Shown in pieces: positions 26,045 through 36,638 of a DNA stretch of 64,000 nucleotides. Made by a program: the position numbers and the translations under genes. The notes beneath the pieces were generated by a model. The model saw nothing but the letters and a program-made list of their open reading frames with translations, ran no database searches and had not been told where the DNA came from. The DNA comes from JBJXHN01 sp046233135 (lineage in GTDB: Bacteria > Pseudomonadota > Alphaproteobacteria > Rhodospirillales > Rhodospirillaceae): assembly GCA_046233135.1 (NCBI GenBank), contig JBJXHN010000008.1, forward strand, positions 1 through 64,000, in the 5' to 3' direction. Position 1 is the stretch's first letter, and each line of letters opens with the position of its first letter.

Positions 26045-26857
26045 GTGCGCAAGAGAGAATCCCTGACGGAAGCCCTGACCCCGGAAGACTCCGATCGCGA
26101 TCCCCAGTTCGTGACCGCCCTGGCCCGGGGGCTGCATGTGTTGCGCTGCTACCGTCAGGGGGACACGGCGCTGGGCAACCAGCAGATCGCCGAGCGCACC
26201 GGCTTGCCCAAACCCACCGTTTCGCGCCTGACCTACACCCTGTCGCGTCTGGGCTATCTGGCCTATCTGCCGGAGCTGGGGAAATACCGGCTGGGGGCGG
26301 CGGTGATGTCCCTGGGATTCACCTGTCTGGGCAACATGGGGGTGCGGTCCCTGGCCCGGCCGCTGCTGCAGGAACTCGCCGACGAGACCGGGGTGTCAGT
26401 GGCGCTCGGCACCCGCGACACCCTGTCCATGGTTTATGTGGAATGCTGCCGCGGCGCCAGTACGGTCACCCTGGCGCTGGATGTGGGATCGCATATCAAG
26501 CTGGGCACGTCGGCCATGGGGCGGGCTTTCCTGGCCGGCTTGCCGGACGGCGAGCGGGAGCCGCTGATGGAGCAGATGGCCGCCCGGGAAGGCGCCCGCT
26601 GGCCGGCGGTGGAGGACGGCATCCGCCAGGCCATCGACGACTACGCCCGATTCGGTTTCACCCTGTCCGCCGGAGACTGGCGGCAGGAGGTCAACGCGGT
26701 GGGGGTGCCCCTGACCCTGGGGGACGGCCACCTGTCCTATGCCCTGAACTGCGGCGGTCCGGCTTACATGCTGACCCGGGCGCGCCTGATCTCCGACATC
26801 GGGCCGCAGTTGAAATCCCTGGCCGACCGCATCCGCCGGACCGCCGGGGCCGGCTGA
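26045..26857 (+). CDS. IclR-family transcriptional regulator
   Basis: 270 residues. The N-terminal winged helix-turn-helix (QQIAERTGLPKPTVSRLTYTLSRLGYL, about residues 42-68) is followed by the IclR effector-binding domain (RPLLQELADETGVSVALGTRD; LGTSAMGRAFLAGLP; VNAVGVPLTLGDG). The GTG at 26045, with GAGGAG 11 bases ahead, gives a family-typical length; a TTG 24 codons earlier lacks a ribosome-binding site. It is divergent from the acyl-CoA dehydrogenase unit and upstream of the pim-like operon, and the three shared motifs at 25841, 25961 and 27076 suggest it controls both. The ligand is probably an aromatic or dicarboxylic acid or its CoA ester. Confidence 0.9.
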   Translation: MRKRESLTEALTPEDSDRDPQFVTALARGLHVLRCYRQGDTALGNQQIAERTGLPKPTVSRLTYTLSRLGYLAYLPELGKYRLGAAVMSLGFTCLGNMGVRSLARPLLQELADETGVSVALGTRDTLSMVYVECCRGASTVTLALDVGSHIKLGTSAMGRAFLAGLPDGEREPLMEQMAAREGARWPAVEDGIRQAIDDYARFGFTLSAGDWRQEVNAVGVPLTLGDGHLSYALNCGGPAYMLTRARLISDIGPQLKSLADRIRRTAGAG

Positions 26858-27184
26858 CGCGACTCCGGCCAACGGCCTATATGAGAAAAAATATTTTCTG
26901 CAAAATGTGGTCCTTGCGGGAGTGCGGGGGTATGCGGCTATCCGAGCGACCGGGGGTCGTATCCGGATGTATTACGTTATTCTATTGAAATATAACGATA
27001 TATCTATGTCTGTGGTCGGCGCTGTCGGGCGGCCCTGGAGGGAAGTGCCGCGCAAATTCCATCTTGTGAAAATGATTTTCGCAAAACTTGATTTCGGAAA
27101 TTCGTTTGCCTACAGTTCCTCTCACCCGGCCGGGGCGGTCGGGTCCGGAAGGGGCAGGCCCCCGGGTTACGAGCGGAGAAGCTA
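26858..27184 (+). other. AT-rich regulatory gap before the pim-like operon
   Basis: No gene is seen. The stretch is far richer in AT than its surroundings. It holds a dyad AGAAAA-AATA-TTTTCT at 26884-26899 and a second dyad CGTTAT-N11-ATAACG at 26975-26997 inside AT-rich sequence. The third copy of the candidate IclR operator is at 27076-27091, followed by TTTCGGAAATTCG. The long leader and several dyads indicate more than one regulator acting on the operon at 27185. Confidence 0.55.
27076..27091 (+). promoter_or_regulatory. Candidate IclR-regulator operator, copy 3
   Basis: TTTTCGCAAAACTTGA matches copy 2 at 13 of 16 bases. It lies 94-109 bases ahead of the first gene of the pim-like operon, so one regulator could coordinate this operon with the divergent acyl-CoA dehydrogenase unit. 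Confidence 0.45.
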
Positions 27185-29281
<2,097 letters not shown>

Positions 29282-29340
29282 TTTCAGCACCAAGACAAAA
29301 ATGCCGGCGCCACACGCCGCGCCGAACCCGGAGTCCAAGA

Positions 29341-30522
29341 ATGACCGACGCCGTTATCGTATCCACCGCGCGAACGCCCCTGGGGAAGTCCTTCCGCGGG
29401 GCCTTCAACAACACCCACAGTGTCGATCTGGCCGGCCATGTGATCAAACACGCCGTCGAACGCGCGGGCCTGGAGCCCGCCGAGGTGGAAGACGTGATCA
29501 TGGGCGCTTCGCTGCTGGAAGGTGCCCAGGGCAAGAACATGGCCCGGCTGTGCGCCCTGCGCGCCGGTCTGCCGGTGACCACGTCGGGGACCACCATCAA
29601 CCGCTTTTGCAGTTCGGGCCTGCAGGCCATTGCCATGGCCGCCCAGCGGGTGATCGTCGACAAGGTGCCGGTCATGGTCGCCGGCGGCGTGGAATCCATC
29701 AGCCTGGTGCAGAACACCCTGAACAAGGTGCATGCGGACAATGGCTGGCTGCTGGAGCACAAGCCCGACGTCTACCTGTCGATGATCGAAACCGCCGACA
29801 TCGTCGCCGAACGCTACGGCATCACCCGTGAAGCCCAGGACGCCTACAGCCTGGAAAGCCAGAAGCGCACCGCCGCCGCCCAGGAAGCCGGCCGCTTGGA
29901 CGCGGAAATCGTGCCGCTGCCGTCGGTCAAGCTGGTGAAGAACAAGGAAACCGGCGAGATCTCCGAAGAAGCGGTGACCCTGACCAGGGACGAATGCAAC
30001 CGCCCGACCACCACGCTGGAAGGCCTCGCCGGCCTGGATCCGGTGCGCGGTCCGGGCAAGTTCATCACCGCCGGCAACGCCAGCCAGCTGTCCGACGGTG
30101 CGTCGGCCTGCGTGGTGATGGATGCCAAGCTGGCCGAGAAGAAGGGCCTTCAGCCACTGGGCATCTTCCGGGGCCTGGCCGTGGCCGGCTGCGAACCCGA
30201 CGAGATGGGCATCGGCCCGGTCTATGCCATCCCCCGCCTGCTGGAACGCCAGGGGCTGAAGATGGACGATATCGATCTGTGGGAGCTGAACGAAGCCTTC
30301 GCCAGTCAGGTCCTGTACTGCCGCGACACCCTGGGCATCCCCATGGAGCGGCTGAACGTCAACGGCGGCTCCATCTCCATCGGTCACCCCTACGGCCTGA
30401 CCGGCTCGCGGCTGACCGGCCACGCCCTGATCGAGGGCAAGCGGCGGGGCGCGCGCACTGTCGTCATCACCATGTGCATCGGCGGCGGCATGGGCGCGGC
30501 CGGCCTGTTCGAAGTTGCCTGA
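29341..30522 (+). CDS. Acetyl-CoA C-acyltransferase (thiolase, PimB-like)
   Basis: 393 residues. The nucleophile is Cys90 (INRFCSSGLQAIA). The base and activating residues lie in NVNGGSISIGHPYGLTGSR and in the final CIGGGMGAAGLFE with the second Cys. N-terminal VIVSTARTPLGKSFRGAF is typical of degradative thiolases. It cleaves 3-ketoacyl-CoA to acetyl-CoA and a chain shorter by two carbons, in the cytoplasm. It lies between the bifunctional enzyme and two acyl-CoA dehydrogenase genes. The fit to a dicarboxylate pathway comes from gene order, not from active-site evidence. Confidence 0.92.
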   Translation: MTDAVIVSTARTPLGKSFRGAFNNTHSVDLAGHVIKHAVERAGLEPAEVEDVIMGASLLEGAQGKNMARLCALRAGLPVTTSGTTINRFCSSGLQAIAMAAQRVIVDKVPVMVAGGVESISLVQNTLNKVHADNGWLLEHKPDVYLSMIETADIVAERYGITREAQDAYSLESQKRTAAAQEAGRLDAEIVPLPSVKLVKNKETGEISEEAVTLTRDECNRPTTTLEGLAGLDPVRGPGKFITAGNASQLSDGASACVVMDAKLAEKKGLQPLGIFRGLAVAGCEPDEMGIGPVYAIPRLLERQGLKMDDIDLWELNEAFASQVLYCRDTLGIPMERLNVNGGSISIGHPYGLTGSRLTGHALIEGKRRGARTVVITMCIGGGMGAAGLFEVA

Positions 30523-30533
30523 GGGAGGCCCCG

Positions 30534-31730
30534 ATGGATCTGAACTATACCCCCGAAGATGATGCCTTCCGCGCCGAGGTGCGCCAGTTCCTCAAGGACA
30601 AGCTGCCGCCGGCGATCAGCCGGAAGGTGCGCGAGGGCAAGCGCCTGAGCAAGGCCGACCACGAAGCCTGGCACGCCATCCTGGCCGAACGCGGCTGGCT
30701 GGCGGTGCACTGGCCGACCCAGTACGGCGGCACCGGCTGGGGGCCGGTGCAGCGCTATATCTTCGACGAGGAATGCAATCTGGCCTGCACGCCGCAGATC
30801 ATTCCCTTCGGCCTGTCCATGGTCGCCCCGGTGATCATCAAGTTCGGCACCGAAGAGCAGAAGAAGCACTACCTGCCGCGCATTCTGGATGGCAGCGACT
30901 GGTGGTGTCAGGGCTATTCGGAGCCGGGCGCGGGATCCGACCTCGCGTCGGTGCGGACCAGGGCGGTGCGCGACGGCGACCACTATGTGGTCAACGGCCA
31001 GAAGACCTGGACCACCCTGGGTCAGCACGCCAACATGATCTTCTGTCTGGTGCGCACCGATCCGTCGGCCAAACCGCAGCAGGGGATTTCCTTCCTGCTG
31101 ATCGACATGGACACCCCGGGCGTCACCGTCCGTCCGATCATCACCCTGGATGGCGAACACGAGGTCAACGAGGTCTTCCTGGAAGACGTGCGGGTGCCCG
31201 TGGAGAATCTGGTGGGTGTGGAAAACCGGGGCTGGGACTGCGCCAAGTACCTGCTGACCTATGAGCGCACGGGCATCGCCGGCATCGGCATGGCCAAGGC
31301 GGCCATGCGCCATCTTCAGGACGTGGCCGGCCGGCAGACGGTCAACGGCGTCTCGCTGATGGACGACCCCGTGTTCCGCAGCAAGGTGGCCGAGGTGGAA
31401 ATCGAACTGATGGCCGCCGAGATCACCAACCTGCGCGTGGTCGCCGCCGTCCAGGGCGGGGGCGTGCCGGGGGCGGAAAGCTCGCTGCTGAAGGTCAAGG
31501 GCACGGAAATCCGTCAGGCCGTCACCGACCTGCTGCGCCGGGCCGTGGGTCCCCATGCCCTGCCGTTCCTGCCCGATGCCCTGGATGCCGACTGGAACGG
31601 CGAAGCGGTGGGGCCGTCCTATGCCGCGCCGCTGGCCGGCCAGTATTTCAACCGGCGCAAGCTGTCGATCTACGGCGGGTCCAACGAAATCCAGAAGAAC
31701 ATCGTCGCCAAGATGATTCTCGGTCTGTAA
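30534..31730 (+). CDS. Acyl-CoA dehydrogenase, large-subunit type (PimC-like)
   Basis: 398 residues. FAD and substrate motifs are QGYSEPGAGSDLASVRTRA, VNGQKTWTTLGQHANM and the C-terminal RRKLSIYGGSNEIQKNIVAKMILGL. The catalytic Glu position typical of short-chain enzymes (YEG..Q) reads YGGSNE, as in PimC and other two-subunit dehydrogenases. The next gene, 14 bases away, encodes a shorter paralogue, so a heteromeric enzyme is likely. It introduces the alpha,beta double bond, in this context perhaps in pimeloyl-CoA or other dicarboxyl-CoA. GAGGGAGG stands before the ATG. Confidence 0.88.
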   Translation: MDLNYTPEDDAFRAEVRQFLKDKLPPAISRKVREGKRLSKADHEAWHAILAERGWLAVHWPTQYGGTGWGPVQRYIFDEECNLACTPQIIPFGLSMVAPVIIKFGTEEQKKHYLPRILDGSDWWCQGYSEPGAGSDLASVRTRAVRDGDHYVVNGQKTWTTLGQHANMIFCLVRTDPSAKPQQGISFLLIDMDTPGVTVRPIITLDGEHEVNEVFLEDVRVPVENLVGVENRGWDCAKYLLTYERTGIAGIGMAKAAMRHLQDVAGRQTVNGVSLMDDPVFRSKVAEVEIELMAAEITNLRVVAAVQGGGVPGAESSLLKVKGTEIRQAVTDLLRRAVGPHALPFLPDALDADWNGEAVGPSYAAPLAGQYFNRRKLSIYGGSNEIQKNIVAKMILGL

Positions 31731-31744
31731 GGGAGGCACGTCTC

Positions 31745-32908
31745 ATGGACTTCACCCTCAACGACGAACAGCGCATGCTGCACGAGACGGTCACCCGGCT
31801 GGTGCGCGACACCTACGGCTTCGAACAGCGCGCCGCCTTGCTGAAGGGGGATGCGCCCTACAGCGCCGGCGTCTGGTCGACGATGGCTGAACTGGGCCTG
31901 CTGGCCGTGCCCTTCGCCGAGGAAGACGGTGGCTTTGCCGGCGGTGGTGTGGAACTGATGATCCTGCACGAAGCCTTCGGCAGCGGCCTGACCCTGGAGC
32001 CCTATCTGGCCTCGGTCGTGCTGGGCGGCGGCGTGGTGGCGCGGCTGGGCTCGGCGGAACAGCGCGAAAGCCTCCTGGCCGGCGTTATCGCCGGCGAGAC
32101 CCGCCTCGCCCTGGCCTATGCCGAGGCCGAGGGCCGCTATGATCCCCATTGGGTCGACACCCGCGCCACCAAGGCGACCTCCGGCGACGGCTACAGCCTC
32201 TCCGGGGCCAAGACCGTGGTGCTGCACGGCGGCTCGGCCACCCGGCTGGTGGTCAGCGCGCGCACCGGCGGCCAGATCACCGATGCCGCCGGTCTGTCCC
32301 TGTTCCTGGTGGACCCGGCCCAGTCCGGTGTGACCGTACGGGACTATGGCACCATCGACGGCCTGCGGGCGGCCGAAATTACGTTCGAGGGCGCCTCCGC
32401 CACCCTGCTGGGCAGAGAAGGGGAGGGCGCCGAAGCTCTGGATGCCGTGCTGGCCCTGGGGGCCACGGCGCTGTGTGCCGAGGCGGTCGGGGCGATGACC
32501 CAGGCCTGCGATCTGACCCTGGATTACCTGAAGGTCCGCCAGCAGTTCGGCGGCCCCATCGGCCGCTTCCAGGCCTTGCAGCACCGCATGGTGGATATGC
32601 GCATCGGCCTGGAGCAGGTGCGCTCCGCCACCATCCTGGCCGCGGCCAGCCACGGCCTGCCCGCCGCCGAGCGGGACCGCCGGATTTCGGCGGCCAAGGC
32701 ACTGGTGGGCATCACCGGCCGCAAGGTGGCGGAAGAGGCCATCCAGCTGCACGGCGGGATTGGCATGACCGACGAGGCCGCCGTGTCCCACTACGCCAAG
32801 CGGCTGGTGATGATCGATCACTGGCTGGGGGACAGCGACTACCACCTGGCCCGCTATATCGCCCTGCCCAGGGCCGCCGCCGAATGGGAAGTGGAGGCGG
32901 CCGCCTAG
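31745..32908 (+). CDS. Acyl-CoA dehydrogenase, small-subunit type (PimD-like)
   Basis: 387 residues. It has a diverged middle domain: the usual TEPGAGSD motif is missing (YAEAEGRYDP in its place), while the C-terminal helical domain is conserved (QQFGGPIGRFQALQHRMVDMRIGLE; AIQLHGGIGMTDEAAVSHYAKRL). This pattern, an intact partner plus a diverged partner, is typical of PimC/PimD-like heteromeric dehydrogenases. I infer that it contributes structure or part of the active site to the 30534 product. A strong hairpin begins 2 bases past its stop. Confidence 0.87.
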   Translation: MDFTLNDEQRMLHETVTRLVRDTYGFEQRAALLKGDAPYSAGVWSTMAELGLLAVPFAEEDGGFAGGGVELMILHEAFGSGLTLEPYLASVVLGGGVVARLGSAEQRESLLAGVIAGETRLALAYAEAEGRYDPHWVDTRATKATSGDGYSLSGAKTVVLHGGSATRLVVSARTGGQITDAAGLSLFLVDPAQSGVTVRDYGTIDGLRAAEITFEGASATLLGREGEGAEALDAVLALGATALCAEAVGAMTQACDLTLDYLKVRQQFGGPIGRFQALQHRMVDMRIGLEQVRSATILAAASHGLPAAERDRRISAAKALVGITGRKVAEEAIQLHGGIGMTDEAAVSHYAKRLVMIDHWLGDSDYHLARYIALPRAAAEWEVEAAA

Positions 32909-32909
32909 G

Positions 32910-32956
32910 CGGGAAGGCGACGGCGGGGCCGATGTCCTCCCGCCGTCGCCTTCCCG
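32910..32956 (+). terminator. Perfect 18-bp inverted repeat after the pim-like genes
   Basis: Arms CGGGAAGGCGACGGCGGG (32910-32927) and its exact reverse complement (32939-32956) are separated by 11 bases. It is very stable but has no T-tract after it. It separates the beta-oxidation genes from the transporter genes and may end transcription with Rho, or protect the upstream message from decay. Confidence 0.65.
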
Positions 32957-32981
32957 TTCACGAACCGGTACCCTGAAGACC

Positions 32982-33005
32982 TGACGACTTGACGATTTGA
33001 CGACT
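32982..33005 (+). repeat. Three tandem 8-bp direct repeats
   Basis: TGACGACT, TGACGATT and TGACGACT follow one another without gaps, 127 bases ahead of the LivH-type gene. With the hairpin just upstream this suggests a separate promoter region for the transporter genes. A regulator binding to direct repeats is possible; a chance repeat is not excluded. Confidence 0.4.
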
Positions 33006-33131
33006 ATCCGGGGCGGACGGCGCCAAGACCGATCCCCCGTCAATCAAGATAAAGAATGAACAGGGAGCCCGCCCGCGCGCCTTTATCTTCGGGAGCAGAC
33101 GGCAGACTTCGAACGGCTGGGAGCGTTTCGC

Positions 33132-33995
33132 GTGAACCTATTCCTGCAGCAGGTCCTGAACGGCCTGACGCTGGGCAGTGTCTATGGCCTCATCGCTTTG
33201 GGGCTGACACTGGTCTACGGCATCCTGCATATCCCCAACTTCGCCCATGGCGCCCTCTACATGGTCGGGGCCTATGTGGCCTTCTATGGGGTCAGCGCGC
33301 TTGACGCGAACTACTGGGTGGCCATGGCCGGGGCCGCCGGCGCGGTGGCGATCCTGGCGGTACTGTCCGAGCGGATGGTGTTCCACCGCCTGCGCCATGC
33401 CCCGCCGCTGCACGACATGATCGCCGCCATCGGTCTGCTGCTGTTCCTGGAAGCCGCCGTCCAGGCGATCTGGGGGGCGGATTTCCATCGGCTGTCGCCG
33501 CCCTATCCGGACATCCTGCGCTTCGCCGGCCTGACCGCGCCGGCCCAGCGGCTGCTGATCATCGGTGCCGCGCTGGCCCTGATGGCCGGGCTGCACCTGT
33601 TCCTGAAGCACACCATGGTCGGGGCCACCATCATCGCCATGGCCCAGAACCGCGAGGGCGCGTCCCTGGTGGGGATCGACGCCAACCGGGTGTCGATGAT
33701 GACCTTTGCCATTTCCGGCGCCCTGGCGGCGGTGGCGGCGACCCTGTATGCGCCGATCAACCTGATCTCGCCCAGCATGGGCCATCTGGTGATCATGAAA
33801 GCCTTCGTCATCATCATTCTGGGGGGCATGGGCAGCATCCCGGGCGCCATTGTCGGCGGCATGGTCATCGGCTTCGCGGAAAGCTTCGGGGCCTTCTATA
33901 TCTCCAACGATTACAAGGATATCGTTGCCTTTGCCCTGCTGGTGCTGATTCTGTCCCTGCGGCCCCAGGGCCTATTCACCGGAGGGGTGCGCTGA
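33132..33995 (+). CDS. Second Liv-type ABC permease, LivH family
   Basis: 287 residues, GTG start. Family motifs are GLTLGSVYGLIALGLTLVYGIL and IPNFAHGALYM, then GGMGSIPGAIVGGMVIGF. About eight membrane segments. The ending LRPQGLFTGG is typical. It overlaps the LivM-type gene by one base. It forms the membrane channel of an importer whose ATPases and binding protein follow to 37802. This set is separate from and diverged from the one at 16216. Its place in the catabolic operon suggests uptake of the acid degraded by the pim-like enzymes. Confidence 0.9.
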   Translation: MNLFLQQVLNGLTLGSVYGLIALGLTLVYGILHIPNFAHGALYMVGAYVAFYGVSALDANYWVAMAGAAGAVAILAVLSERMVFHRLRHAPPLHDMIAAIGLLLFLEAAVQAIWGADFHRLSPPYPDILRFAGLTAPAQRLLIIGAALALMAGLHLFLKHTMVGATIIAMAQNREGASLVGIDANRVSMMTFAISGALAAVAATLYAPINLISPSMGHLVIMKAFVIIILGGMGSIPGAIVGGMVIGFAESFGAFYISNDYKDIVAFALLVLILSLRPQGLFTGGVR

Positions 33996-35062
33996 TGAAA
34001 ACCGCCCGCGTTCCCATCCCCGACGTCACCGCCCTGTCCCCAAAGGCAAGGGGGGGCCTGCTGGCCCTGATCGCCCTGGCCGCGGCCTTCCCCGTGGTGG
34101 CGGCCAACGACTACGCGATCTATGTGATGACCCTCGCCTATATCATGGGCATCTCGGCCATCGGGCTGAACCTGATCCTTGGCTACACCGGCCAGCTCAA
34201 TCTGGCCCATGGCGGCTTCATGGGGATCGGCGCCTATACCCTGGGCATCCTGACGGCCGATTATGGAATCCCGTTCTGGATCGCCTTTCTCGCCGCCGGG
34301 ATGGTGACGGGGGGACTGGGGCTGCTGGGCGGGCTGCTGTCCCTGCGGCTGAAGACCCACACCTTCGTCATCTTCACCCTGTGCGTCGGCTTCATCATCT
34401 TCCTGGTGATCGAGAAGTGGGACGCCCTGACCCACGGCACGGCCGGGCTGATCGGCATTCCCGCGCCGCCCGATATCGGTCCGCTCAGCTTCGCCACGCC
34501 GCTGGGGCAATATTATCTGGTGCTCGGCTTTCTGGTGCTGGCGCTGTTCGTCATGGGGCGGATCGTGCGGTCCCTGCTGGGGCGGGCCTTCATCGCCATC
34601 CGCAACGGCGAGGATCTGGCCGAGACCCTGGGCATTCCGCTGATGCGCACCAAGGTGCTGGCTTTCGTCATCTCCACCATCTACGCCGGGTTCGCCGGGG
34701 CGCTGTATGCCGGCCTTGTGCGGGTGCTCGGCCCGGGCATCGCCCATGAAGGCCATACCTTCGAGATGGTGGCCTTCATCCTGGTGGGCGGCGTCGGCAC
34801 CCTGTTCGGCCCGGTGCTCGGCGCGGTGCTGCTGACCTGGCTGACCCAGTCCCTGCAGTTCCTGGAAGACTACCGGATGATCGTCTATGGGCCGATGCTG
34901 ATCCTGCTGGTGATGTATGTGCCGCGCGGCATCGTCGGCAGCCTGCGCGACGGGCTGATGCGGTGCAAGCAGGGTGGTCCGGTCCTGTCCGGTGACGCGT
35001 CCCGGCCCGCCGGCCCATCCCTTTCCTCCAACCAGGGCCGGGAGGCCGAAGCCGATGCTTGA
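33995..35062 (+). CDS. Second Liv-type ABC permease, LivM family
   Basis: 355 residues with about nine membrane segments and the family segments GLNLILGYTGQLNLAHGGFMGIGAY and RNGEDLAETLGI (coupling helix). The C-terminal 35 residues are hydrophilic (QGGPVLSGDASRPAGPS) and extend past the membrane domain. Its last 8 bases overlap the LivG-type start. Works as the partner of the 33132 permease. Confidence 0.9.
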   Translation: MKTARVPIPDVTALSPKARGGLLALIALAAAFPVVAANDYAIYVMTLAYIMGISAIGLNLILGYTGQLNLAHGGFMGIGAYTLGILTADYGIPFWIAFLAAGMVTGGLGLLGGLLSLRLKTHTFVIFTLCVGFIIFLVIEKWDALTHGTAGLIGIPAPPDIGPLSFATPLGQYYLVLGFLVLALFVMGRIVRSLLGRAFIAIRNGEDLAETLGIPLMRTKVLAFVISTIYAGFAGALYAGLVRVLGPGIAHEGHTFEMVAFILVGGVGTLFGPVLGAVLLTWLTQSLQFLEDYRMIVYGPMLILLVMYVPRGIVGSLRDGLMRCKQGGPVLSGDASRPAGPSLSSNQGREAEADA

Positions 35063-35819
35063 GGTCACCGATCTGATCAAGACCTTCGGCGGGCTGACCG
35101 CCGTGCGCAATGTCACCACCCGGTTCGCGCAGGGGCAGATCAGCGCCATCATCGGCCCCAACGGGGCGGGGAAGTCCACCTTCTTCAACCTGATCGGCGG
35201 GCTGCACAAGCCGTCGGGCGGGCGCGTGGTATTCGACGGGCGCGACGTCACCACCCTGGGGCCGGACGTGAAGGCCCGCCTGGGGATTGCCCGGACCTTC
35301 CAGACCACCACCCTGTTCGACAAGGCCACGGTGCGCGACAATCTGATCATCGGCCACCGGCTGCGCACCCGATCGACCTTCTGGGACGTGCTGCTGCACA
35401 CCCGGCGCCTGCGGGCCGACGAGAAGGCCTGCCGCGACAAGGCCGAGGCCGTGCTGGATTACGTCGGCCTGGGGGCGATGGGGGACCGGCTGGCCGGCGA
35501 GATCTCGCAGGAGGAACGCAAGCGGGTGGCCTTTGCCCTGGCGCTGGCCACCGAACCCAAGATCCTGCTGCTGGACGAGCCGGCCGGGGGGATCAATCCG
35601 GAAGAAACCGTGGGGCTGGCCCGGCTGATCCGGCGGATCGCCGACGATGGAATCACCGTCTGCCTGATCGAGCACAAGATGGACATGATCATGAGCCTCG
35701 CCGACAAGATCGTGGTGCTGCACCACGGCGAGCTGATTTCCGACGACACGCCGGAAGCCACCCGCCGCAATCCCAAGGTCATCGAAGCCTATCTGGGGGC
35801 CAGCCATGCTGAGTCTTGA
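35055..35819 (+). CDS. ABC transporter ATPase, LivG family
   Basis: 254 residues starting MLEVTDLIKTFGGLTAV. Walker A is GPNGAGKST and Walker B KILLLDEPAGG. The signature region reads ISQEERKRVAFALAL, where the LSGGQ motif is replaced by ISQEE. The H-loop is in CLIEHKMDMIM. The chosen ATG overlaps the LivM-type end; a longer frame would read through that gene. The altered signature may be tolerated because LivG works as a heterodimer with LivF, which here has an intact LSGGQ. Confidence 0.9.
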   Translation: MLEVTDLIKTFGGLTAVRNVTTRFAQGQISAIIGPNGAGKSTFFNLIGGLHKPSGGRVVFDGRDVTTLGPDVKARLGIARTFQTTTLFDKATVRDNLIIGHRLRTRSTFWDVLLHTRRLRADEKACRDKAEAVLDYVGLGAMGDRLAGEISQEERKRVAFALALATEPKILLLDEPAGGINPEETVGLARLIRRIADDGITVCLIEHKMDMIMSLADKIVVLHHGELISDDTPEATRRNPKVIEAYLGASHAES

Positions 35820-36513
35820 TCGGGCCTCGCTGACTTACGGCAGCTTCCGCGCCCTGGACGAAATCTCCCTGACCGTCGAGGCCGGCGAGATCGTCGTCAT
35901 GCTCGGAGCCAACGGAGCGGGCAAAAGCTCGCTGTTCCTGGCGGTCAGTGGCCTGCGCAAACTGTCCCACGGCAGCATCTACTACGACGGCCAGGTGCTG
36001 AACGGCTGCAAGCCGTCGCATATCGTCGAGGCCGGGGTGGTGCACTGTCCGGAAGGGCGCAAGCTGTTCCCCGAGATGTCGGTGCACAAGAACCTGATGC
36101 TCGGCGCCTATGTCTTTCGCCGCGAGCACCAGACCAATCAAGAGCGGCTGGAACAGGTCTACGAGATGTTCCCGGTGCTGCGCAGCAAGCGCGATGCGCC
36201 GGCCGGATCCCTGTCCGGCGGCCAGCAGCAGATGGTGGCCATCGGCCGCGCCCTGATGGGCCGGCCCCGGGTGCTGATGCTGGACGAACCCTCGCTGGGG
36301 CTGGCCCCGCTGATCGTGGAACAAGTGCTGGAAGCGATCACCGAGATCAACCACGCGGGCACCACCGTGCTGCTGGCCGAACAGAACGCCTATGCCGCAC
36401 TGCGCATCGCCCATCGCGGCTATGTCATCGAAAACGGGCGGATCGTCATGGAAGGCGACCGCGAGACCCTGCTGAACGACGAGGGCGTGCGCAAGGCCTA
36501 CATCGGCGCCTGA
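35806..36513 (+). CDS. ABC transporter ATPase, LivF family
   Basis: 235 residues, full length. Walker A is GANGAGKSS, the signature LSGGQQQMVAIGRALM is intact, Walker B is VLMLDEPSLGL, and the family's LLAEQNAYAAL follows. It overlaps the LivG-type gene by 14 bases. It completes the ATPase pair for the second Liv-type importer. Confidence 0.92.
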   Translation: MLSLDRASLTYGSFRALDEISLTVEAGEIVVMLGANGAGKSSLFLAVSGLRKLSHGSIYYDGQVLNGCKPSHIVEAGVVHCPEGRKLFPEMSVHKNLMLGAYVFRREHQTNQERLEQVYEMFPVLRSKRDAPAGSLSGGQQQMVAIGRALMGRPRVLMLDEPSLGLAPLIVEQVLEAITEINHAGTTVLLAEQNAYAALRIAHRGYVIENGRIVMEGDRETLLNDEGVRKAYIGA

Positions 36514-36577
36514 GGGCGCGGGACAAGGCCCTTCGGATGCCGAAGAACGACCAAGAAACGATCGAGGGTCCCCAATA

Positions 36578-36628
36578 AGGACCCCCCAAGAGGACCCCCA
36601 GAGGACCCCCAGAGGACCCCAGGAAAGG
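36578..36628 (+). repeat. Tandem AGGACCCCCAG repeats ahead of a binding-protein gene
   Basis: The unit AGGACCCCC(C)AAG/AGGACCCCCAG recurs four times, with the 11-bp form exact at 36591-36601 and 36602-36612, ending in AGGACCCC and AGGAAAGG. The last copy supplies the ribosome-binding site (AGGAAAGG) for the gene at 36639. Similar CCCCAGAGG steps occur before glmU at about 3161-3194. The array offers several Shine-Dalgarno-like sequences in a row. Confidence 0.6.
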
Positions 36629-36638
36629 ACGCTCGCGC

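Noticed and set aside
36578..36628. Possible CRISPR or minisatellite array
   Set aside because: Units are contiguous with no spacers and short; treated as a leader repeat instead.
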